Positions 63,962-64,000 of a stretch of DNA of 64,000 nucleotides are shown here, in pieces. The notes under the pieces were generated by a model. That model saw only the letters and a program-made list of their open reading frames with translations, searched no databases and was not told the DNA's origin. This stretch comes from Merdimonas sp963929015. Lineage in GTDB: Bacteria; Bacillota; Clostridia; Lachnospirales; Lachnospiraceae. The DNA lies in the NCBI RefSeq assembly GCF_963929015.1, contig NZ_CAWVHE010000003.1, positions 1 through 64,000 on the forward strand, written 5' to 3'. Each line of letters begins with the position of its first letter. Position 1 is the stretch's first letter. A program made the translations under genes and the position numbers.

Positions 63962-64000
63962 GATGATGATTCGGTAACAAGAGTTAATAGATTTTATAGA

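Noticed and set aside
61989..64000. A second copy of the tRNA-Leu 3' end marking the right end of the element
   Set aside because: No match found by eye; the right attachment site may be very short or lie beyond the window.

Overview
The window is chromosomal DNA of a Firmicute of the class Clostridia, most probably family Lachnospiraceae (Clostridium cluster XIVa). This rests on the style of the 16S rRNA, the AGGAGG-type ribosome binding sites, T-box leaders in front of pheS and leuS, an FMN riboswitch in front of ribU, a 6S RNA, a SpoIID protein and the general gene repertoire. I cannot name the genus from the sequence alone.

Positions 1-48,000 are ordinary, densely packed chromosome. In order: leucine biosynthesis (a damaged leuC end, leuD), an NhaC-type antiporter, threonine synthase, a MATE transporter with an attenuator-like leader, ybaK, 6S RNA, a sporulation SpoIID protein behind a possible sigma-E promoter, xpt, a YihY protein, a T-box-controlled pheST operon running into sppA and an RDD protein, and queA. 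On the minus strand follow moxR-DUF58-DUF4129-M18 aminopeptidase and tyrA-aroA-DMT transporter. Then come an EF-G-like GTPase with an altered G4 motif, trkA-trkH with an unknown membrane protein and an AEC transporter, T-box-controlled leuS, an SOS-type Y-family polymerase with a YolD-like partner behind a LexA box, and ribU. The tsaE-tsaB-(aldolase::rimI)-zinc ribbon-rnz-tsaD-ispD block closes this part. Two proteins are unusual fusions: a NeuD-type acyltransferase joined to a sugar-kinase-like APH domain, and a threonine-aldolase-like enzyme joined to RimI.

Positions 48,400-54,770 hold a complete rRNA operon with the uncommon order 16S-5S-tRNA(Ile)-tRNA(Ala)-23S, followed by tRNAs Asn, Glu, Thr, Met, Asp, Val and Leu. 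Long complementary arms flank both 16S and 23S and mark the processing stems.

Positions about 54,780-61,990 form a compact integrative element beside tRNA-Leu. It has a tyrosine integrase, a Rep with an HUH nuclease plus SF3 helicase like those of CRESS-DNA viruses and pCRESS plasmids, an FtsK/TcpA-like DNA-pumping ATPase, a membrane protein, small unknown proteins, an AT-rich 369-residue orphan and an XRE repressor. It also has iteron-like repeats inside a 12-bp inverted repeat, and an 11-bp stem/10-nt loop hairpin with the geometry of a rolling-circle origin. No mating-channel genes are present, so it looks like a small element that replicates when excised and is probably mobilised by others. 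This is the part of the window most likely to be new. To its right lies a secreted LRR-BIG2-SLH surface protein; whether it belongs to the element cannot be decided here.
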